DNA from: Sphingobacterium oryzagri
Lineage (GTDB): Bacteria; Bacteroidota; Bacteroidia; Sphingobacteriales; Sphingobacteriaceae
DNA: 64,000 nucleotides
Direction of reading: 5' to 3'
Assembly (NCBI RefSeq): GCF_028736175.1
Contig: NZ_CP117880.1
Span: 1,426,001-1,490,000 of the forward strand
The notes below the pieces were generated by a model, which saw nothing but the letters and a program-made list of their open reading frames with translations, made no database searches and was not told the origin of the DNA. The position numbers and the translations under genes are program-made. The first letter of the stretch is position 1. Each line of letters begins with the position of its first letter. This document shows, in pieces, positions 35,412-44,453 of the stretch.

Positions 35412-35942
35412 ATGTTAGAGGATCGTTTGAAGTCCGTTATTCGGGATATCCCAGATTTCCCACAGCCGGGAATTGTATTTAAAGACATTACGCCCATACT
35501 TAAAGATCAAGATCTATGTAAGGCCATTGTAGACGAATTGGCTTTTCGGTTAAAAGACCTCGCGATAGACGCTATTGCCGGCGTGGAGAGCCGCGGTTTT
35601 TTATTCGGTATGATGTTGGCTAATAAATTGAATATTCCGTTTATACCCATTCGTAAGCAGGGAAAGCTGCCTTTCAAAACCATCGCCGAATCGTACAAAC
35701 TGGAATATGGGCAAGCCACGATCGAAGTGCACGAAGATGCCTTTACGCCTGGAAGCCGGATCTTGATTCACGATGATTTGCTGGCTACGGGCGGAACGGT
35801 GGTTGCTGCTTCTAAATTGATCGAAAAGCTGGAAGGTATCATTGTGGGTTACGCTTTTATTATCAGCCTTGATTTTTTACAAAGTTTAGGCCGCCTGACG
35901 CGCTTTAGCGATAACATTATTGCACTGGCACGATACGAATAG
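35412..35942 (+). CDS. apt: adenine phosphoribosyltransferase
   Basis: This 176-residue cytosolic enzyme converts adenine and PRPP to AMP in purine salvage. It shows the family opening IRDIPDFPQPGIVFKDITPI, IAGVESRGFLFG, the flexible loop RKQGKLPFKT and the PRPP-binding loop ILIHDDLLATGGT with paired Asp residues. Its length is typical. It starts 3 nt after the helix-hairpin-helix gene and is probably expressed from that transcript. A strong shared terminator follows. Confidence 0.97.
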   Translation: MLEDRLKSVIRDIPDFPQPGIVFKDITPILKDQDLCKAIVDELAFRLKDLAIDAIAGVESRGFLFGMMLANKLNIPFIPIRKQGKLPFKTIAESYKLEYGQATIEVHEDAFTPGSRILIHDDLLATGGTVVAASKLIEKLEGIIVGYAFIISLDFLQSLGRLTRFSDNIIALARYE

Positions 35943-36040
35943 GCTAGCGGTACTACAAAAGCAAATAAATCTTGTAGAAGATTGCTACATACGAGTTAAA
36001 TGCGTCTTAAGCTAGCTGCGCTTTTAAAACTTTTCAAAAT

Positions 36041-36082
36041 AAAAATGACCGGATGAAAAGTTGTTTTCACCCGGTCATTTTT
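36041..36082. terminator. bidirectional terminator, apt / lipoprotein
   Basis: AAAAATGACCGG (36041-36052) and CCGGTCATTTTT (36071-36082) pair perfectly. An inner TGAAAA with TTTTCA extends the stem. It lies between convergent genes. Confidence 0.85.
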
Positions 36083-36095
36083 ATTTTTTCGATCC

Positions 36096-36662
36096 TTACT
36101 TGATAAAGGTAGCTTCGACACCATACCGTTTATCGCCGAGTATAAGTACAGATTGTTCTTTTTCAATACTGTAAGCGCTATCGCTGTAGTATTTAAGTAC
36201 TTCTTCGGTCTGATAAAGCGAGTTTTTTATGGTACGCTTAATAATCCAGTTGACAGGTTTATGCGCTTTGTTAAACTGGATCTCGACGTACGATAAGTCA
36301 ATCTCAGGACCTGTGCTGCTGTATATCAACGTATTAGCGGTGCTATCTTTCGTTAAAACGTCTGCATAGGCAGGTTTGTTTAAATCGATCGTTTGAAAAC
36401 TCGCCAGCTCATTCGCCCAATTTTCGATCTGCAATTCTTTCTTTTCAGAAAGGTCATCTTTGGTCACCGTCTTCAATACAATCGGTTTTTCTCGCTGTAA
36501 GCGTTCTACTTCCTGTTTAAAAAAGGCCGGAACATCAATCTGCTTTGCCGTTTTTTCCCGTTTTGTAGCCGGGTCGGTACTGCACGAAACGAATAAAGCA
36601 GCAAAGGCTATCGCCACTGCTGCTTTACGGATATCATTTTTTTTGTTATACCAATACATCAC
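36096..36662 (-). CDS. uncharacterised lipoprotein
   Basis: This 188-residue lipoprotein has the lipobox LFVSC with Cys 27 and a long basic n-region. The mature part is helical at first (VPAFFKQEVERLQREKPIVL) and then strand-rich (IDLSYVEIQFNKAHKPVNWI, VLILGDKRYGVEATFI). I do not recognise a family with certainty. Its start overlaps the end of gpmI by 17 nt, so the two are probably translated together. Confidence 0.8.
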   Translation of the reverse strand: MMYWYNKKNDIRKAAVAIAFAALFVSCSTDPATKREKTAKQIDVPAFFKQEVERLQREKPIVLKTVTKDDLSEKKELQIENWANELASFQTIDLNKPAYADVLTKDSTANTLIYSSTGPEIDLSYVEIQFNKAHKPVNWIIKRTIKNSLYQTEEVLKYYSDSAYSIEKEQSVLILGDKRYGVEATFIK

Positions 36663-38181
36663 CTGTCATTTCTGCAGGAATTTCTGCACCTAATAAACGC
36701 AATACCGTTGGCGCTACATCGCCTAATTTGCCATCCTTGATATGCGTATAATCTTTATCGATCAACACACAAGGGACGAGGTTTGTCGTGTGCGCTGTAT
36801 TGGGCGAGCCATCTTCGTTGACCATAAATTCCGAATTACCGTGGTCGGCAAGGATGATAAACGAATAACCGTTTTCCAATCCCGTTTCTACAACTTTCCG
36901 GGTACAATCATCTACCGTTTCAACCGCTTTGACTACCGCTTCAAATACGCCGGTATGCCCCACCATATCTGGATTAGCAAAATTAAGACAGATAAAATCT
37001 GGTTTATTCTCCACAATGTCTTTGCATATGGTTTCCGTGATGGTGAAAGCGCTCATTTCCGGTTGAAGATCGTATGTTGCCACTTTAGGCGACGGGATCA
37101 GCAAACGGCGCTCGCCAGTAAACTCGTCTTCACGACCTCCGGAGAAGAAGAAAGTAACGTGCGGATATTTTTCTGTCTCCGCGATACGCACCTGCGTTTT
37201 ATTTTGTGCGCTTAGCGCTTCACCTAAGGTGTTGGTCAAGTTATCTTTTTTGAATACAACGTTTACCGCTTTAAAAGTATCGTCATAAGAGGTCATGGTC
37301 ACATAATGCAACGATAATGGCGTCATATCATACTCCGGAAAAGCTTCTTGGGTTAGTGCAATGGTAATCTCTCGTCCACGATCCGTACGGAAATTATAGC
37401 AAAACACAACGTCACCTTCCTGTATCGTTGCCACTGGTGCGCCCGACTCATCAACCACCACCAACGGTTTGATAAATTCGTCGGTGACGCCATTTTTGTA
37501 AGATTCTTCGATGGATTGTTCCAAGTTGGTCGAAGCTGCACCAATACCTTTGGTCAGCAGGTCATAGGCTTCTTTCACACGTTCCCAACGGTTATCACGA
37601 TCCATCGCATAGTAACGGCCAATCGCTGATGCAATGGTTCCGGTAGAATGCGCAAGATGAGCTTGCAGATTTTTAATATAACCCAAACCACCATTTGGAT
37701 CGGTGTCGCGGCCATCCATAAATGCATGGATGAAAACCTGGTCTGTGCCCAGGGCCGCCTGTTTCGCTGCATCACACAACGCTTTCAAATGTTCGATATG
37801 CGCGTGTACACCGCCATCAGATAACAAACCGATGAAATGTACATTCTTTCCATTTTCTTTTGCGTAAGCAAACGCCTTTTGGATAACCGGATTGTCGTTA
37901 AACTCTCCATCTTTAGCGGCTTTATTGATACGCCCCAACTCCTGGTAAACCGTCCGGCCAGCGCCGAGATTCATGTGGCCAACTTCGGAGTTACCCATCT
38001 GCCCTTCAGGCAAACCGACAGCCTCACCTGAAGCCGCTAAGCTGGAATTAGGATACGTCTGCAGTAGATGATCTAAAAATGGGGTCTTCGCTGCGCGTAC
38101 AGCGTTGGAATTATCGTCTTTGCCATATCCTAAACCATCTAGGATCAATAGCGCTACTCGTTTGTTTTCTAATTTACTCAC
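36646..38181 (-). CDS. gpmI: 2,3-bisphosphoglycerate-independent phosphoglycerate mutase
   Basis: This ~511-residue Mn-dependent cytosolic enzyme interconverts 3- and 2-phosphoglycerate in glycolysis. It shows the alkaline-phosphatase-type core ALLILDGLGYG, the catalytic-Ser segment GQMGNSEVGHMNLGAGR, HAFMDGRDTDP, CLNFANPDMVGHTG and ILADHGNSE. No ATG precedes the conserved start. TTG 38187 lies inside a perfect -7 box, so I choose GTG 38181, giving VSKLENKRVALL, which would be a leaderless start. The downstream lipoprotein overlaps its end. Confidence 0.93.
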   Translation of the reverse strand: MSKLENKRVALLILDGLGYGKDDNSNAVRAAKTPFLDHLLQTYPNSSLAASGEAVGLPEGQMGNSEVGHMNLGAGRTVYQELGRINKAAKDGEFNDNPVIQKAFAYAKENGKNVHFIGLLSDGGVHAHIEHLKALCDAAKQAALGTDQVFIHAFMDGRDTDPNGGLGYIKNLQAHLAHSTGTIASAIGRYYAMDRDNRWERVKEAYDLLTKGIGAASTNLEQSIEESYKNGVTDEFIKPLVVVDESGAPVATIQEGDVVFCYNFRTDRGREITIALTQEAFPEYDMTPLSLHYVTMTSYDDTFKAVNVVFKKDNLTNTLGEALSAQNKTQVRIAETEKYPHVTFFFSGGREDEFTGERRLLIPSPKVATYDLQPEMSAFTITETICKDIVENKPDFICLNFANPDMVGHTGVFEAVVKAVETVDDCTRKVVETGLENGYSFIILADHGNSEFMVNEDGSPNTAHTTNLVPCVLIDKDYTHIKDGKLGDVAPTVLRLLGAEIPAEMTGDVLV

Positions 38182-38184
38182 ACA

Positions 38185-38192
38185 CAAATATA
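38185..38192 (-). promoter_or_regulatory. TAnnTTTG element of gpmI
   Basis: On the minus strand TATATTTG ends 3 nt before the proposed GTG start. No convincing -33 element is seen. Confidence 0.45.
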
Positions 38193-38341
38193 TCTATTTG
38201 TGAAAAAAAACACGAGTATATTCTGCCTTATTTCTGTAAAAAACTATCGTTTTTGGTTCAAAATTTCGCCGGGCACCCGCCGATCGACTTGGCATCATTT
38301 TGGTATGTTAACTGGTAGCTAAAATGTTGAAACGTTAATTT

Positions 38342-38764
38342 ATGCAGGTATATTTGTTAGCAAGCGGTTGTAAGAGAACGGTAGAAAGTATCGTCTTCTT
38401 TTTGTGTATGCTGGTGTGTACGCCAACTTTTGCAGCAATTGGTTTTGAAGAAACGATTGAAAAGATATCGACCGCCCTCAAAACCGGACACGCAAAAAAC
38501 TTGGGAAGTACCTTTGCCAGCAGCATAAATTTGTCGCTAAAGCGGGAGGATGGCGTATACACCAAGTTCCAGGCGGAATTATTGCTTGAAGATTTTTTCA
38601 GATCCAATAAGGTAAGTCAATTAAAAGAGGTGCAACGCGTCAATAACGACAGCAATTCGTACCTCGTGTATTCCTTAAAAGCTGGCGATGCAACATTTCG
38701 GGTATTTATCAAATTGATGCCAACTAGTAAAGGGTACGAAGTGATAGAAATGCGTGTTGAATGA
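38342..38764 (+). CDS. DUF4783 secreted protein
   Basis: This protein has up to 140 residues, with a signal peptide (VFFLCMLVCTPTFAA) and a mature NTF2-like domain: FEETIEKISTALKTGHAKNL, LLLEDFFRSNKVSQLKEVQR, FRVFIKLMPTSKGYEVIEMR. DUF4783 has no known activity. The start is unsure: TATATTTG at 38349-38356, inside the proposed first codons, matches a -7 box, and if it is a promoter the true start lies downstream. It precedes nadC by 83 nt. Confidence 0.82.
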   Translation: MQVYLLASGCKRTVESIVFFLCMLVCTPTFAAIGFEETIEKISTALKTGHAKNLGSTFASSINLSLKREDGVYTKFQAELLLEDFFRSNKVSQLKEVQRVNNDSNSYLVYSLKAGDATFRVFIKLMPTSKGYEVIEMRVE

Positions 38765-38847
38765 GCCTAAAGCCTATAAATGTTGCCTAATATTTTATTA
38801 TAAAATTTATTTTAGTGATCTTCGCTTAATCAAATTACATAGGATAC

Positions 38848-39702
38848 ATGGCAGTTGAGTTGATTGAACTGAAGAAATTCGTGGAGTTGGCGTTAGTGGA
38901 GGATGTTGGCAATGGCGATCATACCTCTTTATCGACCATAGCAGAGGGCACACAGGGGGAAGCAAAACTGCTCGTAAAAGATACCGGTATTTTGGCTGGT
39001 GTTGATATCGCGATACATATTTTTGAGATTATTGACTCCGCTTTGGTGGTGGAAGCCAATTTAAAAGATGGGCAGGAAATTAAATCCGGCGACATCGCGT
39101 TTATGGTACGCGGATCTGTACACAGCATTCTTAAAGCCGAACGTTTGGTGCTCAATATCATGCAGCGTATGTCGGGCATTGCCACGCGTACACAACAATA
39201 TGCGCAGCAATTGGAAGGCACACATACAAAAGTTCTCGATACTCGCAAAACAACACCTTTACTTCGCTTTCTGGAAAAAGAAGCGGTGTTGATAGGAGGC
39301 GGTGCAAATCACCGGTTCGGGCTTTACGATATGATCTTGATCAAAGATAATCATGTTGACTATGCCGGCGGGATTACTCATGCTATTCAGCAAGCGCAGC
39401 GCTATAAAGCCATGCATAACCTCACGATTCCTATCGAAATTGAGGTTCGCAATTTTGCCGAATTGGAAGAAGTGCTGGCCAACGCTCATGTCGATCGTGT
39501 AATGTTTGATAATTTTACTCCAGAAGATGTACATGCAGCTGTCGAATTGGTGGATGGCAGGTTAGTAACCGAAGCATCTGGTGGTATTACATTGGACACC
39601 ATACGTGCCTACGCGCTTGCTGGTGTTGATTTTATTTCTGTAGGGGCTTTGACGCATTCGGTAAAAAGTCTCGACCTAAGTTTAAAAGCGCATGTATTAT
39701 AA
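38848..39702 (+). CDS. nadC: nicotinate-nucleotide pyrophosphorylase (quinolinate PRTase)
   Basis: This 284-residue enzyme converts quinolinate and PRPP to nicotinate mononucleotide, CO2 and PPi in NAD synthesis. The conserved landmarks are present: ALVEDVGNGDHTS, LNIMQRMSGIAT, VLDTRKTTPLLRFLEKEAV, GGGANHRFGLYDMILIKDNH and a C-terminal SGGITLDTIRAYALAGVDFI. The length is standard. plsY follows 25 nt later on the same strand. Confidence 0.97.
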   Translation: MAVELIELKKFVELALVEDVGNGDHTSLSTIAEGTQGEAKLLVKDTGILAGVDIAIHIFEIIDSALVVEANLKDGQEIKSGDIAFMVRGSVHSILKAERLVLNIMQRMSGIATRTQQYAQQLEGTHTKVLDTRKTTPLLRFLEKEAVLIGGGANHRFGLYDMILIKDNHVDYAGGITHAIQQAQRYKAMHNLTIPIEIEVRNFAELEEVLANAHVDRVMFDNFTPEDVHAAVELVDGRLVTEASGGITLDTIRAYALAGVDFISVGALTHSVKSLDLSLKAHVL

Positions 39703-39727
39703 TTATATTCAAAAAGCATAACGATAG

Positions 39728-40375
39728 ATGATTTCAATTTATTTAGTAGGAATAGTCATTTTAGCTTATCTTTTTGGATCCATTCCATCCGCCGTTTGGT
39801 TTGGTGGAGCTTTTTATGGCGTGGATGTACGCGAGTACGGAAGCGGCAACGCAGGCGCCACGAATACGTTTCGTGTGTTGGGCAAAAAAGCGGGTTCTAT
39901 CGTGATGTTTGTCGATATCTTAAAAGGCTGGACGGCTACAAATTTGCCGCATTTGTTGGATTCAACCTTGGTAGGTGTCCCTAATTCTGTTCAGTTCGTC
40001 AACTTTCAGTTAGCATTAGGCGTCATAGCTGTGCTCGGCCACCTTTTTCCGGTTTTTGCTGGCTTTCGCGGTGGAAAAGGAGTCGCTACACTATTTGGTA
40101 TGGTGGTGGCTATACATCCGCCAGCAGCACTTTGTTGCGTAACAGTCTTCCTGCTTACGCTTATTTTTACCCATTATGTCTCGTTAAGCTCGATACTTGC
40201 CGGTTTTACCTTTCCGTTTAGCGTCGCCTTTATTTTCCATACTTCTGTTCCTGCGGTGTTGCTTTACGGTATTGCTATCTGCGCGCTGATCTTAGTGACG
40301 CATCAAAAAAACATCGAACGGCTGCTGAAAGGGCATGAATCTAAGATTTTTTTGTTTAAGAAAAAGAAACCGTAG
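39728..40375 (+). CDS. plsY: acyl-phosphate glycerol-3-phosphate acyltransferase
   Basis: This 215-residue inner-membrane enzyme transfers an acyl group from acyl-phosphate to glycerol-3-phosphate, the first step of phospholipid synthesis. Motif 1 FGSIPSAVWFG, motif 2 YGSGNAGATNTFRVLGKKAG and motif 3 GFRGGKGVAT are intact. Five or more TM segments are visible. The C-terminus ends in a basic FLFKKKKP. It lies after nadC and before the M48 gene, with a 49-nt gap that contains a small inverted repeat (CATAAGA with TCTTATG). Confidence 0.96.
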   Translation: MISIYLVGIVILAYLFGSIPSAVWFGGAFYGVDVREYGSGNAGATNTFRVLGKKAGSIVMFVDILKGWTATNLPHLLDSTLVGVPNSVQFVNFQLALGVIAVLGHLFPVFAGFRGGKGVATLFGMVVAIHPPAALCCVTVFLLTLIFTHYVSLSSILAGFTFPFSVAFIFHTSVPAVLLYGIAICALILVTHQKNIERLLKGHESKIFLFKKKKP

Positions 40376-40424
40376 TGGTTTAGGCATAAGATTTGTTTAA
40401 GTCTTATGAAAACGATAATCTAAT

Positions 40425-41228
40425 ATGAAAGCAATACTTAAATATACTTCAATGGGTTTGTTGGCAGCGGTTTTGGCGTCTTGCTCAACGGTGCCGATAT
40501 CTGGAAGACGCCAGTTGTCATTAGTGAGTGATGATCAGATTCAGGATCAGGCCGCTGTTGCCTATAAGGAGTTTTTGAATGATCCAAAGACCAGAGTGAT
40601 CACTGGAACATCTAATGCAGCATTGGTAAAAAATGTAGGTAACAAAATTGCAGCGGCTGTCAATAAATATCTCGCCGACGAAGGTTTGTCTCAACAATTT
40701 AATTTTAATTGGGAATTTAATCTGGTTGAAAGTTCTGATGTGAATGCTTGGTGTATGCCTGGTGGCAAAGTAGCGGTTTATACGGGAATTCTTCCGTTTA
40801 CGGCAAATGAAGCAGGGTTAGCGACGGTTATGGGACATGAAATTGCGCACGCTATTGCGCGTCACTCCATGGAGCAAATGTCTAATCAATACGCTGTGCA
40901 GGTCGGCGCACAAGTATTGGGCGTAGCAACTGCTGGTAGAAATACGTTAATCCAAGGTTTGGTCAATAATGCTTATGGTATTGGTGGACAGCTGGCCTTG
41001 TTAAAATATTCACGTAGCAACGAGTCGGAAGCCGATCAATTAGGTTTGGTGTTTATGGCGATGGCGGGCTACAATCCGGAAAATGCAGTGGCTTTCTGGG
41101 AGAGAATGGCCTCTGCCAAGGCAGCGAGCTCGACCCCGGAATTTCTAAGCACGCACCCGAGTGATGCGCGCCGGATCAACGATATTCAAAAGTTAATTCC
41201 GAATGCTATGGCGTATTATAAAAAATAA
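40425..41228 (+). CDS. M48-family metalloprotease, lipoprotein
   Basis: This 267-residue protein has lipobox LASC with Cys 20. The zinc motif HEIAH is at His138, Glu139, His142, inside TVMGHEIAHAIARHSMEQ. The third ligand Glu lies in SNESEADQLGLVFMAMAGY. The domain order fits the YcaL/LoiP group of lipoprotein M48 proteases, which degrade misfolded envelope proteins, or the N-terminal domain of BepA. There is no TPR tail here, so it is nearer to LoiP in layout. Confidence 0.92.
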   Translation: MKAILKYTSMGLLAAVLASCSTVPISGRRQLSLVSDDQIQDQAAVAYKEFLNDPKTRVITGTSNAALVKNVGNKIAAAVNKYLADEGLSQQFNFNWEFNLVESSDVNAWCMPGGKVAVYTGILPFTANEAGLATVMGHEIAHAIARHSMEQMSNQYAVQVGAQVLGVATAGRNTLIQGLVNNAYGIGGQLALLKYSRSNESEADQLGLVFMAMAGYNPENAVAFWERMASAKAASSTPEFLSTHPSDARRINDIQKLIPNAMAYYKK

Positions 41229-41252
41229 GCGCTAGCAAAAAAAGATATAGTG

Positions 41253-41292
41253 AAAAAAGGCTCGGATAACATGAATGATCCGAGCCTTTTTT
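41253..41292. terminator. bidirectional terminator, M48 / polX
   Basis: AAAAAAGGCTCGGAT (41253-41267) and ATCCGAGCCTTTTTT (41278-41292) form a perfect 15-bp stem with a 10-nt loop. Both strands end in a T run. It lies between convergent genes. Confidence 0.9.
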
Positions 41293-41318
41293 GTGGTATT
41301 ACGAAGTTTATTTCGTGT

Positions 41319-42998
41319 TTATCTTGCAATGTTAGCTTTCCGTTGATCGAAGAATGCGGCAAGTTGTTCGGTGCTGAAAGCGTTTAAACAGCGATCTGCC
41401 GATAGTCCACCCTTTCTGGCCACATGTATACCAAACTGCATATCGTGTAACCCTTCGGTACGGTGAGCATCCGGATTGATTGATAACAATACGCCTTTTT
41501 CAAGCGCGTACTGCTGCCAACGCCAGTCAAGATCCAGCCGAAGCGGGTTGGCATTGATCTCGATAGCGACACCGTTTGCAGCACAGGCATCAATTACTTT
41601 TTTATAATCAATAGGATAACCAGCTCTGCTCAATAAAAGGCGCCCTGTAGGATGACCCAAGATCGTCGTGTATGGATTTTCGATGGCTGTGATCAATCGT
41701 TGGGTGGCTTTTTCTTCATCCATGCGCAAATTGCTGTGTACCGACGCGACAACAAAATCGAATTGGGCTAACACGGCTGCCGGATAATCTAAAGAGCCGT
41801 CGCCCAAAATATCCGACTCGATGCCTTTAAAAATCTTAAACGGAGCGAGTTTTGCATTGAGCTGATCGATTTCCTGCCATTGCGCTTCCAAACGTTCTAC
41901 CGAAAGACCACTTGCGTAAACAGCTGTTTTGCTGTGATCGCAAATGCCGAAATAACCCAAGCCAAGTTCATTCTTGCAATAGTTAGCCATCTGTTCCAGC
42001 GAATGCACACCATCACTGTAGGTAGAATGGTTGTGCAGCGTTCCTTTTAAGTCTTCGTACTTGATTAATGCCGGGAGGGTATGCGCTTGTGCCCAAGCCA
42101 CTTCTTGCTGGCCTTCACGCAGTTCAGGTGCGATAAAATCCAAGCCTAATGCCTGATAAATTGCTTCTTCACTTTCCGCGTTTGGTATATCGGGCTGTAT
42201 AGCCCGCAGCTGCGTGATGTGTGCTTCACTGCCCGTGCTTAACAAAAGATCTTGTGCGAAGGTAGCTGGCGAACTAAAGATCAGTTGGTATTTGAGCGAA
42301 AAAGAATCTGTAAATTGTAACGAAGCATCAAACTCTTCGAGTATCGAGTAATCTTCATTTTCTGCAAGGTAAGCCGCAACGTCCGTTACCGAAGCTGTCG
42401 TCAGGATATCAAGCGAGGAGATAATTTCACATTTGCGGCGAAACTCACCCGTGAATTCCCACTTTTCTCCCGGAAATGCTGCTTCTAGGGCTAGAAGAAC
42501 GGGCTGTGCGATTTTCTCCGCCTTAGCATACAGAAAAAGCCCTTGCGCTGCATTTGCAAATTCGATGGCTTTTCTGATTTCTTCCTGCGTTTTCAAGCCA
42601 AATCCTTTGGCTTCTACCAGCCGATTCTCATTACATGCATACAGGAGTTCACCCACCGTCTCAATGCCAAGGTCATTCCATATAATCTGAATCTTTTTTG
42701 GGCCGAGTCCTTTAATGCCTAACATATCCAGCACGCCGGCCGGTGTTTGCGCAATCAGTTGGTCAAGCTCCGCGAAAGAACCGGTTTGGATGAGTGAAAT
42801 CACCTTTTCTGCGGTACTTTTGCCGATGCCGGGCTGCTCGCTAAGCTGCTCCAGTGTCGCATCAACCGCCGGGAAGGGGAGTTTGTCAAGTTTGAAGGAA
42901 GCCGAAGCCATAGCTTTCGTTCGAAAGGGGTTTTGATTGAAGAGTTCCATCAATTGGCTACACAATTTGAATGCTTTTGCTATGGCTTTGTTTTCCAT
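41319..42998 (-). CDS. PolX-type protein with degenerate polymerase site and intact PHP domain
   Basis: This 559-residue protein has PolX layout. It has an 8-kDa-like region and helix-hairpin-helix motifs (LSEQPGIGKSTAEKV at 52; LGIKGLGPKKIQIIW at 93), a family X palm at about 170-290 and a PHP domain from 321 (LHNHSTYSDG, DHSKTAVYASGL, VASVHSN, GHPTGRLL, NPDAHRT). The palm signature normally reads GSxRR with Asp-x-Asp; here it is GEFRR (184-188) with Ser195-Leu-Asp197. The third carboxylate, normally in VDLR, is replaced by YQL (Gln238). Two of three metal ligands are therefore missing, so polymerisation looks unlikely. Nuclease activity by the PHP domain remains plausible. It starts 3 nt after the NDH-2 gene. 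Confidence 0.9.
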   Translation of the reverse strand: MENKAIAKAFKLCSQLMELFNQNPFRTKAMASASFKLDKLPFPAVDATLEQLSEQPGIGKSTAEKVISLIQTGSFAELDQLIAQTPAGVLDMLGIKGLGPKKIQIIWNDLGIETVGELLYACNENRLVEAKGFGLKTQEEIRKAIEFANAAQGLFLYAKAEKIAQPVLLALEAAFPGEKWEFTGEFRRKCEIISSLDILTTASVTDVAAYLAENEDYSILEEFDASLQFTDSFSLKYQLIFSSPATFAQDLLLSTGSEAHITQLRAIQPDIPNAESEEAIYQALGLDFIAPELREGQQEVAWAQAHTLPALIKYEDLKGTLHNHSTYSDGVHSLEQMANYCKNELGLGYFGICDHSKTAVYASGLSVERLEAQWQEIDQLNAKLAPFKIFKGIESDILGDGSLDYPAAVLAQFDFVVASVHSNLRMDEEKATQRLITAIENPYTTILGHPTGRLLLSRAGYPIDYKKVIDACAANGVAIEINANPLRLDLDWRWQQYALEKGVLLSINPDAHRTEGLHDMQFGIHVARKGGLSADRCLNAFSTEQLAAFFDQRKANIAR

Positions 42999-43001
42999 CT
43001 A

Positions 43002-44315
43002 TTATATTTCTTGAAGTTCTAAGGTTTCTTTTTTTGTTTCTGGTCGTTCCGTTTTGTTTATAATCAAGCGTATACCGCTGTTTTTCGTGAAAAATTTAAC
43101 GGTCCAGTTTACAAAGGTCACTAATTTATTGCGGAAACCGAAAATAGAAACCAAATGTACAAACATCCAGGTCATCCAGGCTAAAAATCCTTTCATGTGG
43201 ATGTTGCCCATATCAACGACCGCACGATTACGACCAACGGTGGCCATCGATCCTTTATCGAAATATTTAAAGTTTGGCGTGCTGTGGCCGTTCATGCTAC
43301 TCAAAATATGGTTCGCAACATATTTACCTTGTTGCTGTGCTGCTGGCGCTACACCCGGCAAACCGCGCGGTGTCTCCTCCGTAATCATAGCTGCAACATC
43401 ACCAATAGCATATACGCCGTCCATACCTTCTACGCGACATTGTCCATCTGTTTTGATGCGATTGCCACGTTGGATAATTTCCTGCGCAATACCTGTTGGA
43501 AATTGCCCCATCACTCCAGCTCCCCAAATCACGGTTTTCGTCGCGATGCTTTCGCCATTCGAGAAAGAGATTGTGTTGCCATCATAACCCGTAACTTGTG
43601 TATTCAGCATGACGCTCACGCCAAGTTCTTTCAGATAGCGCTCCGCATCGCTAGACGATTTCTCAGAAAGGGCTCCCAAAATTTTACCGGTTCCCTCGAC
43701 TAGGTAAACATTCATTTCATGCTTAGAAAGCTCTGGGTAATCTTTCTTTAACATATGCAACTGTATCTCGGCTATCGCGCCAGAAAGCTCCACGCCAGTA
43801 GGTCCGCCGCCTACGACAACGAAATTTAAGAAGCGTTCGCGGTCGTGTGCGTTTTTCCGAAGCACCGCTTCTTCTAAATTCTGTAACACGTAACTGCGGA
43901 TATTAAGTGCTTCGTGGATGTTTTTCATCGGAAGGGCATACCTTTCTACCTCTTTATTCCCGAAGAAATTGGAAGTTGCACCTGTTGCGATGATCAAGTA
44001 GTCGTAATCGTAATCACCAACCGATGTTTTTACGATTTTCTCCTGGTGGTCAATCTCCAACACATCGCCCATTCTGAATCGGAAGTTTTCCTGCGATTTG
44101 AACATCTTGCGGATAGGAAACGAAATTGCATCGGCTGCCAACGTGCCCGTGGCTACCTGATACATTAAAGGTTGGAATGTGTGGAAGTTGTTTCTATCGA
44201 TCAACAATACTTCAACTTCTTTATCCTTGAATTGTTTGGCCGCTTCTACACCCCCAAAACCACCGCCAATGATGATAACTCTCGGAAAGCTTCTTTCAGA
44301 ACGATCTAATAACAT
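43002..44315 (-). CDS. ndh: type II NADH:quinone oxidoreductase (NDH-2)
   Basis: This 437-residue single-subunit flavoprotein oxidises NADH and reduces quinone without pumping protons. The FAD-binding motif VIIIGGGFGGVEAAK lies at 13-28. The second Rossmann motif is VVVGGGPTGVELSGAI, followed by VYAIGDVAAM and the quinone-site segment GVAPAAQQQGKYVANHI. A C-terminal amphipathic region (FLAWMTWMFVHLVSIFGFRN) would dock it to the inner face of the cytoplasmic membrane. polX follows by 3 nt, an unexpected operon partner. Confidence 0.93.
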   Translation of the reverse strand: MLLDRSERSFPRVIIIGGGFGGVEAAKQFKDKEVEVLLIDRNNFHTFQPLMYQVATGTLAADAISFPIRKMFKSQENFRFRMGDVLEIDHQEKIVKTSVGDYDYDYLIIATGATSNFFGNKEVERYALPMKNIHEALNIRSYVLQNLEEAVLRKNAHDRERFLNFVVVGGGPTGVELSGAIAEIQLHMLKKDYPELSKHEMNVYLVEGTGKILGALSEKSSSDAERYLKELGVSVMLNTQVTGYDGNTISFSNGESIATKTVIWGAGVMGQFPTGIAQEIIQRGNRIKTDGQCRVEGMDGVYAIGDVAAMITEETPRGLPGVAPAAQQQGKYVANHILSSMNGHSTPNFKYFDKGSMATVGRNRAVVDMGNIHMKGFLAWMTWMFVHLVSIFGFRNKLVTFVNWTVKFFTKNSGIRLIINKTERPETKKETLELQEI

Positions 44316-44438
44316 AATAAACTAATTTTGTTCTATATTGGAGATAGGGCACAACTGTGTAATATCTTGTCAGGTTCCCCTAAACCTTGCTACGCGCTGT
44401 GCAAACAACCTGTCTGTATGCCTATCTCTTCTCACATA

Positions 44439-44446
44439 CAAAAATA
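44439..44446 (-). promoter_or_regulatory. TAnnTTTG element upstream of ndh
   Basis: On the minus strand TATTTTTG matches the -7 consensus. It would give a leader of about 115 nt before ndh. A palindrome with TTAGTGT half-sites lies just upstream. Confidence 0.45.
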
Positions 44447-44453
44447 CAAAAAC

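Noticed and set aside
40385..40408. Inverted repeat CATAAGA / TCTTATG as a plsY terminator or M48 operator
   Set aside because: The stem is only 7 bp and AT-rich, without a T run; too weak to call.
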